Shown here in pieces: positions 32,622-41,229 of a stretch of DNA of 64,000 nucleotides. Each line of letters starts with the position of its first letter. Position 1 is the first letter of the stretch. The notes beneath the pieces were generated by a model that was given only the letters and a program-made list of their open reading frames with translations, searched no databases and was not told where the DNA came from. The stretch is taken from positions 62,001 through 126,000 of the forward strand of contig JAAWDG010000013.1 of the NCBI GenBank assembly GCA_022793655.1, written 5' to 3'. The stretch comes from Clostridiales bacterium (GTDB taxonomy: Bacteria; Bacillota; Clostridia; Oscillospirales; CAG-272). A program made the translations under genes and the position numbers.

Positions 32622-33428
32622 ATGTCTATTCAAACAATCGAGACAAAAATCAAATCGCCGTTGTTTTTGACGGCGGCCATCTTGCTGACAGTTTCAAATG
32701 CGCTTGAGCTGATTTCCAATCACTTTTTCCCGTTTAACATTTTTGGCATTTTGTATACAATTGGCGCATGGATGCTGTATATGGCAGTAAGCAAAGGTTC
32801 TTTGCAAAACGGTCGCAGCGCTTCTAAACTGATTAAAGGGTCAGTAAAAGCACAGTGGATTGTCAACTGGGTTCTCGTTGGCTTATTAGGCCTCTTGTTT
32901 TTGCTTTGCATTGTAGCTTTCCCTGTTGTGTCAACCGTTTTGGCTTCTTTGGAAGATTCGGTAAGTTCTTATGATCTTGCCTTTGCAACCAGCGTTTCGG
33001 GCGTTGCTGTGGCCATTGTTGCTTTTGCTATTTTGATAGTCGCAGGTGCTTATGTATTAATCAATATATTCTGGGTTGGTAATTTGAGCAAGTTTACAGA
33101 CGGATTTGATCAGACGGTGGCAACAGGCCGTGTTGATTTGCCAAAGTTAAACGTTGTTAAAAACTGGCTTTTAGTACTCACCGTTTGGAGTGGGATTAAC
33201 GCTATTCGTTCATTTAGTCATATGACGACCTTTATTGCAGAAGGATGCGCTTGTGCGGTTTGTATTTTGTTCTATCTGATGCTGAAAGATGTCGACCAAG
33301 AGAGCGCTGCGAACGAAACGATTTCGACAACCGCGCAGGCATCGGTCAAGACAGAAGCAAGTGAGCCGGCTAATGCGGGTGAAGACACCTCTGACACGGC
33401 AAACGATACACCCTCTACTGAAGCATAA
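32622..33428 (+). CDS. Multi-pass membrane protein, function unknown
   Basis: 268 residues with AAGGAG before the ATG. About six hydrophobic segments fill residues 15-225, including 'GVAVAIVAFAILIVAGAYVLINIFWVG'. The tail (about 235-268) is rich in Ala, Thr, Ser, Glu and Asp and probably disordered ('ETISTTAQASVKTEASE'). No motif points to a function. The 220 bp between pyk and this gene holds no other gene; a TTTACG and TTTACT pair is present but no confident promoter. A strong terminator follows. Confidence 0.78.
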   Translation: MSIQTIETKIKSPLFLTAAILLTVSNALELISNHFFPFNIFGILYTIGAWMLYMAVSKGSLQNGRSASKLIKGSVKAQWIVNWVLVGLLGLLFLLCIVAFPVVSTVLASLEDSVSSYDLAFATSVSGVAVAIVAFAILIVAGAYVLINIFWVGNLSKFTDGFDQTVATGRVDLPKLNVVKNWLLVLTVWSGINAIRSFSHMTTFIAEGCACAVCILFYLMLKDVDQESAANETISTTAQASVKTEASEPANAGEDTSDTANDTPSTEA

Positions 33429-33468
33429 GTAAAGGGTATAGCGGTTTAATAAAAAATAAAATTTACAT

Positions 33469-33499
33469 AAAAAGCGGACTGATGTCAGTCCGCTTTTTT
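33469..33499 (+). terminator. Terminator between convergent genes
   Basis: AGCGGACTGA and TCAGTCCGCT with a 2-nt centre, flanked by A and T runs, so it can serve both the plus-strand gene ending 33428 and the minus-strand GNAT gene ending 33526. Confidence 0.9.
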
Positions 33500-33525
33500 G
33501 TCGCTTCCTATATCGTTTATCAAGA

Positions 33526-34011
33526 TCAAAGAATTTTCTCAAGCCCTATTTTTTGAGGAACAAGCCCGCATTTTTCATAAAAAGCAAGAGCGCCTTGGTT
33601 GCAAGTCCATACGTTCAGCGCAATGTTATAGCAGCCATTGTTTTTGGCAAACGAAGAGACATACGAAAGGAGCGTTTTACCGATTTGGCTCCCCCGTTTG
33701 GTTTCGTCAACGCATAGGTCTTCAATATACAAGGTTTTGATATCGGTTAAGACCGAATCATGGTCATGTCGCTGAAACTGGCAGAAAACATAACCCACAA
33801 CAAGTGCGCGAGCGTCTACAGCTACAAAGACAGGCGTGTTAGGGTCAAGCAGCATGGTTTGCAGCTGCTCGTCGGTGAATTTCTTGCTACCTGCCCGAAA
33901 TAAATCAGGCCGACCCTTGTGGTGCACCATTAACACTTGGCGTAACAATCGGTTTAACTGCGGAATGTCTTTTTCATTGGCTTTTCGAATGATGATTTCT
34001 GCTTTTTCCAT
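33526..34011 (-). CDS. GNAT family N-acetyltransferase
   Basis: 161 residues. Motif A appears as 'CVDETKRGSQIGKTLLSYVS' (about 104-123, R-G-S-Q-I-G-K), with 'YNIALNVWTCNQGALAFYEKCGLVP' near the end, the usual beta6-beta7 region. The start region 'IIIRKANEKDIPQLNRLL' is also typical. Similar proteins acetylate amino groups of proteins or small molecules; the substrate is unknown. It is followed upstream by the cyclophilin gene on the same strand, 47 bp apart. Confidence 0.88.
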   Translation of the reverse strand: MEKAEIIIRKANEKDIPQLNRLLRQVLMVHHKGRPDLFRAGSKKFTDEQLQTMLLDPNTPVFVAVDARALVVGYVFCQFQRHDHDSVLTDIKTLYIEDLCVDETKRGSQIGKTLLSYVSSFAKNNGCYNIALNVWTCNQGALAFYEKCGLVPQKIGLEKIL

Positions 34012-34058
34012 CTGTAATCTCTTTTTGTGCTTATGATATGGTTTACAAAGCTATCATG

Positions 34059-34658
34059 TTAATCGATAATCGTGATTGATTGAATGATGGGCTGATTGGC
34101 TGCAAGCACCGTACCGTCATCGTTTTCTATTTTTGTGTTAGCACAGATCGCATCTACGACCTCCATACCAGCGGTTACACGACCAAAGGCCGCATATTTT
34201 CCATCTAAATGAGGTGAATCTTGGTGGACAATAAAAAATTGACTGGAGGCGCTATCCATTTTTTGAGAGCGTGCCATCGAAATCACGCCTCTAACATGTG
34301 TAATTTTATTTTCAATGCCGTTGGCTTGAAATTCACCCGTGATGTTTGTTCCGCTGCCGCCTAGACCATTGCCTTGCGGATCGCCGCCTTGTATCATAAA
34401 TCCGGGTATAATACGGTGAAAGGTGAGGCGATCATAAAATCCGTCTTTTGCAAGATTTACAAAGTTGGTAACCGTAATCGGAGCGGTATCGGCGTCCAGT
34501 TCCAACTCGATCACACCATAATTTTCAATTTCAATTTTAGCATGATGCATGCCTGAAAGAAGATTTTCTCCCTTGGAGTTATCCTGTTTTTTGCCGCAGC
34601 TTATCGCTGTAAAAAGCAAGACAGCTAACAGCGAAAGACAGAGTATTTTCTTTGTCAT
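34059..34658 (-). CDS. Cyclophilin-type peptidyl-prolyl isomerase lipoprotein
   Basis: 199 residues with AAGGAG before the ATG. Signal peptide with lipobox 'TAISC' (Cys 21), so it is anchored outside the membrane. The cyclophilin domain shows 'FHRIIPGFMIQGGDPQGNGLGG' with the catalytic Arg and 'SQFFIVHQDSPHLDGKYAAFGRV'. It speeds cis-trans proline isomerisation in exported proteins. It lies 21 bp after another lipoprotein gene and probably shares its transcript. Confidence 0.93.
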   Translation of the reverse strand: MTKKILCLSLLAVLLFTAISCGKKQDNSKGENLLSGMHHAKIEIENYGVIELELDADTAPITVTNFVNLAKDGFYDRLTFHRIIPGFMIQGGDPQGNGLGGSGTNITGEFQANGIENKITHVRGVISMARSQKMDSASSQFFIVHQDSPHLDGKYAAFGRVTAGMEVVDAICANTKIENDDGTVLAANQPIIQSITIID

Positions 34659-34679
34659 GTGGTTGCTCCTTTATTGTCT

Positions 34680-35177
34680 TTATTTTATTTTTTTATATAC
34701 ACCTTGCGAGGTATTTACCGACCATATATAGTTGTTATCACCGTGTTGCTCAGGCAGATGTGCCTCGATAAGCGTGAGGGAATCATTCGCTTTGTCATAA
34801 GAAAAAGTGAGATTGTATTTGATGGACTTATCGTCTTTTGTTTGGGTGTATTGACAAATGATTTTATCTTCTTCCATTGTATACCACCCCTCTATCATGT
34901 TTGCGTTTTCCTCTTCTTTTGCCGTGCTAACGGGCAGATCACTATTGGTTAAAAAGGTCTTCGAGTAAGCAAACTCAACGGTAAATGGCCCGTTTTGGTA
35001 CATGCCAAATGGCTTTGGGGATTGTGCGCATGCGCATAGCATTATGCACAAACAGACAGCACATAGGAGGAGCATGCTTTTGTAAAGATGAAAAACTTTT
35101 CTTTGCCAAGAAATGTTTTTAGCGCTTTTTAATGATTTTGAGGCTGCTTTTGCTGTATCTGAAAAGGGAATGATCAT
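34680..35177 (-). CDS. Putative lipoprotein, function unknown
   Basis: 165 residues from the ATG at 35177, which has GAAAGGAC upstream. The in-frame ATG at 35198 has no site. Residues 36-50 are hydrophobic and end in 'MLCAC', a lipobox-like site, but about 35 polar residues come first, which is long for a lipoprotein signal. A start at 35075 (MLLLCAV) would give a normal signal but has no ribosome site. The mature part has 'GWYTMEEDKIICQYTQT' and 'YNLTFSYDKANDSLTLIEAH', a DUF-like beta-rich lipoprotein pattern. Confidence 0.65.
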   Translation of the reverse strand: MIIPFSDTAKAASKSLKSAKNISWQRKVFHLYKSMLLLCAVCLCIMLCACAQSPKPFGMYQNGPFTVEFAYSKTFLTNSDLPVSTAKEEENANMIEGWYTMEEDKIICQYTQTKDDKSIKYNLTFSYDKANDSLTLIEAHLPEQHGDNNYIWSVNTSQGVYKKIK

Positions 35178-35261
35178 ATTTTTGTTTTGTCCTTTCATTT
35201 TGGTTATTTTATCATAGAGGCCTCTTGGTTGGCAAGAGCAAAAACGTAAACATATTATGTA

Positions 35262-35278
35262 TTGGAGAGTCTCTCCAA
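35262..35278 (+). promoter_or_regulatory. 17-bp perfect palindrome before dpaA
   Basis: TTGGAGAG-T-CTCTCCAA, 20 bp before the dpaA start. It may be an operator or a small mRNA stem. The sporulation sigma-factor promoter expected for dpaA was not identified with confidence (CATATTAT at 35251 is a possible -10). Confidence 0.5.
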
Positions 35279-35298
35279 ATACAGTTAAAGGAAAACAA

Positions 35299-36114
35299 AT
35301 GATAATGGAAAGGGAAAAAATAATTGCTGCCGCTGGTGCTGATAGGCGTTCACAGGCAATGAAAGCTGCTTTGCAAGCGATGGGTTATCAAATCGTAGCG
35401 CTTGATGAACGAAAAAATGCGCTTGCAGTGGTGCTTCCTATGCCGTATACCTTGGATGGAAAAACGGTGAAGGATACCGATATTTCCCTTGAAGAGCTGT
35501 TTGGGTCGCTTGAAAAGCGCTTTGTGGTTTTAGGCGGGCGGCTTGATCTAAATGCGTATTGTCTGGCTATGAAAAACGGCATTCGCCTGTTTGATTATTA
35601 CGACCAAGAGACCGTGAAAATCAGAAACGCGGCGTTGACGGCTGATGGGACAATGGCTATGGTCCCCGTTGATTTGGGGATACAGCTTTGCAATTCCAAG
35701 GTGCTTGTCTGCGGGTTTGGCCGTACGGGAAAGGCTTTGGCCAACAGGCTTCGCGGGGCTGGTGCTGCCGTGACGGTCAGCGCGCGCAAGGATACTGATC
35801 TTGCGTGGATTGAGGCACTTGGCTATGTTGCTATGCCATTTGATAAGCTTAGCACAGCAGAATTTGATGTCATTATGAATACAGTGCCCACGCGCATTCT
35901 GACAAAAACGCATATTGCCTGTATGAAGAAAAATGCTGCTATTATTGATCTTGCTTCTGCGCCTTTTGGCACTGACTTTGATGCCGCTAAAGAATATGAG
36001 ATTACCGCGCTGACAGCGCCTTCACTGCCTGCCCGGGTATTTCCCGAGAAAGCAGGCGCTATTTTAGCCCAGAGTGCGGCAGGACTTTTAAAGGAAGCGG
36101 GGTGTGGAATATGA
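35299..36114 (+). CDS. dpaA: Dipicolinate synthase subunit A
   Basis: 271 residues from the ATG at 35299 (AAAGGA 6-7 bases upstream; ATG 35305 also possible). The C-terminal Rossmann domain has 'VLVCGFGRTGKALANRLRGAGAAVTVSAR' for NAD(P). It oxidises an intermediate derived from dihydrodipicolinate to dipicolinic acid, which is loaded as the calcium salt into the spore core. With dpaB it forms the two-subunit synthase. Its presence says the organism makes endospores. It is made in the mother cell in relatives, under SigK. Confidence 0.93.
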   Translation: MIMEREKIIAAAGADRRSQAMKAALQAMGYQIVALDERKNALAVVLPMPYTLDGKTVKDTDISLEELFGSLEKRFVVLGGRLDLNAYCLAMKNGIRLFDYYDQETVKIRNAALTADGTMAMVPVDLGIQLCNSKVLVCGFGRTGKALANRLRGAGAAVTVSARKDTDLAWIEALGYVAMPFDKLSTAEFDVIMNTVPTRILTKTHIACMKKNAAIIDLASAPFGTDFDAAKEYEITALTAPSLPARVFPEKAGAILAQSAAGLLKEAGCGI

Positions 36115-36668
36115 TAGGTTATGGAATTTGCGGGTCATTCTGTACGCACGCTAAGAGTATAGAGATTCTTAAAACGCTGGCTGGTAAATATGATATGCTG
36201 CCAGTTCTCAGCTTCAACGCGGCAACACTTGATACGCGTTTTGGCAAAGCACAGGATCTGATCCAACAAACAGAGGAGATTAGCGGTAAAAAAGCGGTCA
36301 TGAGTATTGTAGAAGCAGAGCCATTAGGCCCTAAAACGCCGATGGAGGCTTTTATTATTGCGCCTTGTACTGGAAATACTCTTGCTAAAATTGCAAATGG
36401 TATTACCGATACGCCTGTCACGATGGCGGCTAAAGCACATTTGCGTACCAGCCGTCCACTGATTATCTGTTTGGCGTCCAATGATTCGCTCGGTGCAAAT
36501 TTAAAAAATATAGCGGCTCTGACTGAGAAAAAGAGCGTTTATTTTGTGCCCCTTTGTCAGGATGATCCGGAAAAAAAGCCGTATTCACTGGTTGCGGATT
36601 TTTCAATGATTGAAAAGACGCTTGCATTTGCTCTTAAAGGAAAACAACTGCGCCCGTTATTTATATAA
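36111..36668 (+). CDS. dpaB: Dipicolinate synthase subunit B
   Basis: 185 residues. A flavoprotein-family fold: 'IGYGICGSFCTHAKSIEI' at the N-terminus, 'AFIIAPCTGNTLAKIANGITDTPVTMAAKAHL' as the FMN-binding-like segment, and 'VYFVPLCQDDPEKKPYSLVAD' near the end. It is the second subunit of dipicolinate synthase. The start (36111) overlaps the dpaA stop as ATGA, so both are coupled and made in equal amounts. Confidence 0.94.
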   Translation: MIGYGICGSFCTHAKSIEILKTLAGKYDMLPVLSFNAATLDTRFGKAQDLIQQTEEISGKKAVMSIVEAEPLGPKTPMEAFIIAPCTGNTLAKIANGITDTPVTMAAKAHLRTSRPLIICLASNDSLGANLKNIAALTEKKSVYFVPLCQDDPEKKPYSLVADFSMIEKTLAFALKGKQLRPLFI

Positions 36669-36723
36669 TAGGTAACATGCAGCGGGAAAAAATCAATAAA
36701 GGCGGCTTTTAGCTGCCGATTAA

Positions 36724-36751
36724 ATAAAAAGCCCTGCGATCTATGCAGGGC
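36724..36751 (-). terminator. Terminator of ymdB
   Basis: Minus strand GCCCTGC with GCAGGGC around a 7-nt loop, then CTTTTTATTT. Located 36 bp past the ymdB stop. Confidence 0.85.
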
Positions 36752-36787
36752 GTATACTTAATTCATATAGAGCAAGGCACTTGTTGA

Positions 36788-37558
36788 TTAAAAGCATATT
36801 CTTTCGACTGCCTTGCAGCGGCCTTGGTCTGGATCTATTGTAAATAATGCGCCGTGTATGCATATGGCCCCGGTGGCAAAATCAAAACGTGCCGGCAGGT
36901 GAGTGCGGTATCGATTGATAATAATATCGCTTTTAACGCCAAGAATCGAATCCTGCACGCCTGAAAAACCAAGATCTGTGATATAACCAGAGCCGCCAGG
37001 TAAGATTTGTTCATCCGCGGTAGCGACATGTGTATGCGTACCAAAGATAACAGCTATGCGCCCATCAAAATAGCGCGCTAAAGCGATTTTTTCGCTGGTA
37101 GATTCTGCGTGAATGTCTATAGCGGAGAAATCATAGTTGCCTTCTTCTCGGGCGAGGATGGCATCAACGGCGTCAAAGGGGCATTCAGCTGGATCCATAA
37201 AAACACGGCCAAGCAGGTTGATGACTAACACTTTATAGCCATCTGCATTAGCAAGCGTGTAGCCGCAGCCAGGCATGCGGGCGGGTAAATTAGCCGGACG
37301 AATGATGCGTTTATCTTGCTCTAACATAGCATATAAAGCGTGTTTACGGAAAATATGATTGCCGCCGGTGAGCAGATCGGCGCCGGCGTCTAAAATTCTT
37401 TGTGCGTCGTCTGGTAAAAGGCCGTTGCCTGTACTGGCGTTCTCTGCATTCGCAATGACAAAATCAATTTGTTTTTCTTTGCGGAATGTCCAAAGGCGTT
37501 CTTCTAAATAGGCAATGGCTGCGGGCGAGACAATGTCGCCAATAGCAAGTATATTCAC
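36788..37558 (-). CDS. ymdB: Metallophosphoesterase YmdB
   Basis: 256 residues from a GTG at 37558 with AAAGGA 6-7 bases upstream. Motifs 'AIGDIVS' (metal Asp), 'VIANAENAS', 'TGGNHIFRKHAL' (GNH), 'IDIHAESTSEK' and 'VIFGTHTHVATAD' form the two-metal site of the TIGR00282 family. YmdB hydrolyses 2',3'-cyclic nucleotides and in Bacillus tunes the switch between biofilm and motility. It lies next to rny, as in Bacillus, but with a terminator between the two. Confidence 0.94.
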   Translation of the reverse strand: MNILAIGDIVSPAAIAYLEERLWTFRKEKQIDFVIANAENASTGNGLLPDDAQRILDAGADLLTGGNHIFRKHALYAMLEQDKRIIRPANLPARMPGCGYTLANADGYKVLVINLLGRVFMDPAECPFDAVDAILAREEGNYDFSAIDIHAESTSEKIALARYFDGRIAVIFGTHTHVATADEQILPGGSGYITDLGFSGVQDSILGVKSDIIINRYRTHLPARFDFATGAICIHGALFTIDPDQGRCKAVERICF

Positions 37559-37673
37559 TTTGTTTCCTTTCTATCGAACTTTTAAAACACTATATTTAAA
37601 AGATTCAAAGCATCAAACTTAAAGCATCAAGTTTTTAAATTGCATGCTTGGAAACTTTAAGCTTCCAAACTTG

Positions 37674-37707
37674 AAAAAAGCCAGCCATCACGATGGCTGG
37701 CTTTTTT
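37674..37707 (-). terminator. Terminator of rny
   Basis: CCAGCCATC with GATGGCTGG, flanked by A6 and T6 runs, so active in both directions. It lies 37 bp past rny. Just beside it (37600-37670) are short near-repeats of 'AAGCATCAA' and a TTGGAA/TTCCAA hairpin of unknown meaning. Confidence 0.88.
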
Positions 37708-37743
37708 AGATATCATCCTAATTTGATCAATAAGTTTCAATAA

Positions 37744-39297
37744 TTACTTAGCAAAATCAATCGCGCGGCTTTCTCGAATGACATGAATTTTAATTTGGCC
37801 GGGGTATTTTAGTTCTTCTTCTACCTTTTTCACAATATCATGGGCAACAATCACCATCTTGTCATCGCTGATTTGTTCTGGTTTTACCATGATTCGCACT
37901 TCGCGCCCGGCCTGAATGGCATATGATTTTTCAACACCTTCAAAGCTGGTGGCGATTTCTTCTAATTTTTGCAGGCGCTTGATGTAATTTTCTACATTCT
38001 CACGTCTGGCGCCAGGTCTTGCGGCCGAGATAGCATCAGCGGCCTGTACAATTTGGGCGATAACCGTCTTGGCTTCTACATCGCCATGGTGTGCTTCAAT
38101 GGCATGAACCACTTCTTTGCTTTCTCTGTATTTTTTAGCAAGGTCTACACCAATTTGAACATGACTTCCTTCTACTTCCTGCGTCATGGCTTTGCCAATA
38201 TCATGGAGCAGTCCGGCGCGTTTGGCTATGGTCGCGTCGACGCCTAATTCTTCTGCTAACATACCAGAGATGAAAGCTACTTCAATGGAATGATCAAGTA
38301 CATTTTGTCCGTAACTTGTCCGATATTTTAATCGACCTAAAATTTTGATTAACTCATGATTGATGCCATGGATGCCGGTATCGAATGTAGCTTTTTCACC
38401 TGCTTTTTTAATCGCGGTTTCGACCTCTTTACGAGCTTTTTCTACTGTCTCTTCAATGCGTGCCGGGTGAATGCGTCCATCAGTAATGAGCTTTTCAAGG
38501 GCGATACGCGCGGTCTCTCTGCGAACCGGATCAAAGCTGGAAAGAGTAATGGCCTCTGGCGTATCATCGATAATCAAATCACAGCCAGTCATTTGCTCAA
38601 TGGTCCGAATATTGCGCCCCTCGCGGCCAATAATGCGTCCCTTCATATCGTCGCTTGGCAGCGCGACAACCGATACGGTGGCTTCTGAAACATGTTCAGA
38701 TGCATAGCGCTGAATCGTAGCCGAAATAATTTCTCTTGCTTTTTGTTCGGCATCTTCTTTAAAACTATTTTCTGCTTCGGTAATGCGCAGTGCCGTTTCA
38801 TGTTCCAATTCTTCTTCAATTTTGCTTAGCAGGTCTGCTTTGGCCTGTTCGGCGGTCAGGCCGGAAATCTCCTCCAGTCTTTTTAACTGCTCTTGTTTTA
38901 CCTCTTCAATGGATGCAAGCCTTGCCTCTGTTTCTTTCATTTTATTGGCAAGTGCTTCTTCTTTTTTCTCAAAGGCCTCATATTTGTGTTCTATGGCTTC
39001 TTCTCGTTGGAGAGCCCGTTTTTCAAGGCGCGACACCTCGTTGCGTCTTTCTTTGAGTTCTTTTTCCGCTTCGTTTCGATTACGGATAATTTCTTCTTTT
39101 GCTTCTAAGAGCGTTTCTTTTTTCTTGCTTTTAGCTAATTTTTCTGCATCGGCTAAAATGGATTTCGCTTTTTCTTCTGCTGATCCGATTTCGGCTTCGG
39201 CAACTTTTTTACGGTAAGCGATACCAAGGATAAATCCTATAATAATCGCAAATATGAATCCAACAATACCTATGATGATTGTGATCACATTCGGCAT
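37744..39297 (-). CDS. rny: Ribonuclease Y
   Basis: 517 residues, usual length. An N-terminal membrane anchor (about 4-26), a long Glu/Lys/Arg-rich coiled coil (30-200, '[19 protein letters not shown]'), a KH RNA-binding domain with '[19 protein letters not shown]' (about 218-236), then an HD domain with 'HDIGKAMTQ' (about 363-371). It is the main endonuclease starting mRNA decay in many Firmicutes, held at the membrane. AAGGAGG precedes the ATG. Confidence 0.96.
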   Translation of the reverse strand: MPNVITIIIGIVGFIFAIIIGFILGIAYRKKVAEAEIGSAEEKAKSILADAEKLAKSKKKETLLEAKEEIIRNRNEAEKELKERRNEVSRLEKRALQREEAIEHKYEAFEKKEEALANKMKETEARLASIEEVKQEQLKRLEEISGLTAEQAKADLLSKIEEELEHETALRITEAENSFKEDAEQKAREIISATIQRYASEHVSEATVSVVALPSDDMKGRIIGREGRNIRTIEQMTGCDLIIDDTPEAITLSSFDPVRRETARIALEKLITDGRIHPARIEETVEKARKEVETAIKKAGEKATFDTGIHGINHELIKILGRLKYRTSYGQNVLDHSIEVAFISGMLAEELGVDATIAKRAGLLHDIGKAMTQEVEGSHVQIGVDLAKKYRESKEVVHAIEAHHGDVEAKTVIAQIVQAADAISAARPGARRENVENYIKRLQKLEEIATSFEGVEKSYAIQAGREVRIMVKPEQISDDKMVIVAHDIVKKVEEELKYPGQIKIHVIRESRAIDFAK

Positions 39298-39486
39298 TTT
39301 TGCACCTCCTTATTCAATTTTTATTATGTAAAATTCTGGTTATCTAGCATTGGCAGTCATAATGCTTCGAACACATTTATACAAAGTATATTATACAATA
39401 ATGCGATGGGTTTGTCAACAAATTGCGCTTGTGTGAAACGCATATGTTTTTCGTCTATATAAACGTGAATTGGCGGCTTTCAGGGA

Positions 39487-39515
39487 TTGACAAGGTTTGC
39501 GCGCTGTGCTATAGT
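39487..39515 (+). promoter_or_regulatory. Promoter of the T-box/trpB unit
   Basis: TTGACA (39487-39492), 17-bp spacer, TATAGT (39510-39515). Transcription should begin near 39522. The 39298-39486 stretch before it holds no gene. Confidence 0.75.
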
Positions 39516-39521
39516 ATAAAA

Positions 39522-39811
39522 AACCGTTATAAAAAAAGAGTGAGTAGATTTTGTCTCTTTTCTTGCAGAGAGCTGCCGGAGGTGGAATGGCAGCAGAAAA
39601 TATAAAATCGAATGGGCTTTTTAGGGCAATCGGAAACAACTAAGGCGGCTAAACCGTTTGTTGGAGTATGTGCGACAGAGTGTGGCTCTCTGTAAAAAAG
39701 GCCAGCGTATTTTAGTACGCACAAAGCGGACGGACTAAAGTTCGTCAAGCCGGGTGGCACCGCAGGATTTTGCTCCTGTCCCAGCAGTCAGTTGTGGGAC
39801 AGGATTTTTTT
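39522..39811 (+). promoter_or_regulatory. T-box riboswitch, tryptophan specifier
   Basis: The T-box core GGGTGGCACCGC is at 39752-39763, followed by a terminator stem TCCTGTCCCA/TGGGACAGGA (39774-39804) and T7. A stem-I region runs from about 39535, with GAGCTGCC and GGCAGC forming the distal hairpin and GAA-UGG on its 3' side; the UGG at 39613-39615 is the likely specifier, which would match tRNA-Trp. Uncharged tRNA-Trp would pair and prevent termination, switching on the next gene. That gene is trpB, consistent with the reading. Confidence 0.85.
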
Positions 39812-39842
39812 ATTCTGTCTCAAAAAGAAAGGAGACATGGTG

Positions 39843-41216
39843 ATGTCAAACGAAAAAATTCCTTATAAAATCTATCTCGAAGAGGCTGAGATGCCTAAAG
39901 CATGGTATAATTTGCGTGCCGATATGAAAAACAAACCGGCGCCCCTGTTAAATCCCGATAACTTAAAGCCGATGACAGCAGCCGAACTGGCGCCTGTGTT
40001 TTGCGATGAACTCATTGCGCAGGAGTTAGACGATACGACGCCGTTTTTTGCCATTCCCGAAGAGGTGCTTACTTATTATAAAATGTTTCGGCCTTCGCCG
40101 CTTATGCGGGCTTATTTTTTAGAAAAACAGTTGGGCACGCCCGCTAAAATCTATTATAAATTTGAGGGTAATAATACAAGCGGCAGCCATAAATTAAATT
40201 CGGCGCTTGCGCAAGCCTATTATGCGAAAAAGCAGGGGTTAAAAGGGGTCACAACCGAAACCGGCGCTGGACAGTGGGGTACCGCTTTGTCTATGGCCTG
40301 TTCCTATTTTGGCCTTGACTGCAAGGTTTATATGGTGAAAGGGTCCTACGAACAGAAGCCCTTTCGCCGTGAGGTTATGCGTACTTATGGTGCGTCGGTA
40401 ACGCCATCACCCTCGATGGAAACCGAAGTGGGACGAAAAATTTTAGCGGCCTATCCTGGCACCACCGGCAGCCTTGGCTGTGCGATTTCAGAAGCGGTGG
40501 AGAAAGCAACCGAGACGCCAGGATATCGTTATGTTTTGGGTAGTGTGCTGAATCAGGTATTGCTGCATCAGTCGGTCATTGGACTCGAGACGAAAGCCGC
40601 GCTTGATAAATATGGAATCAAACCGGATATCATCATAGGCTGCGCTGGTGGCGGTTCAAACCTTGGTGGCCTGATTGCGCCGTTTATGGGTGAAAAACTG
40701 CGAGGGGAGGCAGACTATCGGATGATAGCGGTCGAACCGGCCTCTTGTCCTAGCCTGACAAGAGGGCGCTTCGCTTACGATTATTGTGATACCGGCATGG
40801 TTTGCCCGCTTGCGAAGATGTATACACTGGGCAGTGGTTTTATGCCGGCTTCAAATCACGCCGGCGGTCTTCGCTATCATGGCATGAATACGGTGCTTTC
40901 ACAGCTGTATAATGATGGTTATATGGAGGCGATTTCGGTCAAACAGACCCGTGTTTTCGAGGCGGCTGAGCAATTTGCCAGAGCAGAGGGGATTCTCCCC
41001 GCGCCTGAAAGCAGTCACGCCATTCGTGCGGCGATTGATGAAGCGGAAAAATGCAAAAAGACTGGTGAGGAAAAGACGATTTTGTTTGGTCTTACCGGTA
41101 CCGGTTATTTTGATATGGTTGCTTATGAGAAATTCCACGACGGAATCATGAACGATTATATACCCACCGACGAAGAGATTGCGGCAAATTTTGCCTGCCT
41201 GCCTGTGGTGGATTGA
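39843..41216 (+). CDS. trpB: Tryptophan synthase beta chain, TrpB2 type
   Basis: 457 residues from the ATG at 39843 (GGAG 8 bases upstream; ATG 39837 is too close). The length and N-terminal extension, 'YKFEGNNTSGSHKLNSALAQAYYA' with PLP Lys117, 'GGGSNLGGLIAPF' and 'AGGLRYHG' mark the TrpB2 (TIGR01415) branch rather than classic TrpB1. It joins indole and serine to make tryptophan. No trpA or other trp gene is here, so it probably salvages free indole. It is governed by the T-box just upstream. Confidence 0.94.
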   Translation: MSNEKIPYKIYLEEAEMPKAWYNLRADMKNKPAPLLNPDNLKPMTAAELAPVFCDELIAQELDDTTPFFAIPEEVLTYYKMFRPSPLMRAYFLEKQLGTPAKIYYKFEGNNTSGSHKLNSALAQAYYAKKQGLKGVTTETGAGQWGTALSMACSYFGLDCKVYMVKGSYEQKPFRREVMRTYGASVTPSPSMETEVGRKILAAYPGTTGSLGCAISEAVEKATETPGYRYVLGSVLNQVLLHQSVIGLETKAALDKYGIKPDIIIGCAGGGSNLGGLIAPFMGEKLRGEADYRMIAVEPASCPSLTRGRFAYDYCDTGMVCPLAKMYTLGSGFMPASNHAGGLRYHGMNTVLSQLYNDGYMEAISVKQTRVFEAAEQFARAEGILPAPESSHAIRAAIDEAEKCKKTGEEKTILFGLTGTGYFDMVAYEKFHDGIMNDYIPTDEEIAANFACLPVVD

Positions 41217-41229
41217 GGAGAATACTGTT

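Noticed and set aside
37590-37670. Short AAGCATCAA repeats, considered as a CRISPR remnant
   Set aside because: Only two or three short copies without regular spacers, and no cas genes nearby.
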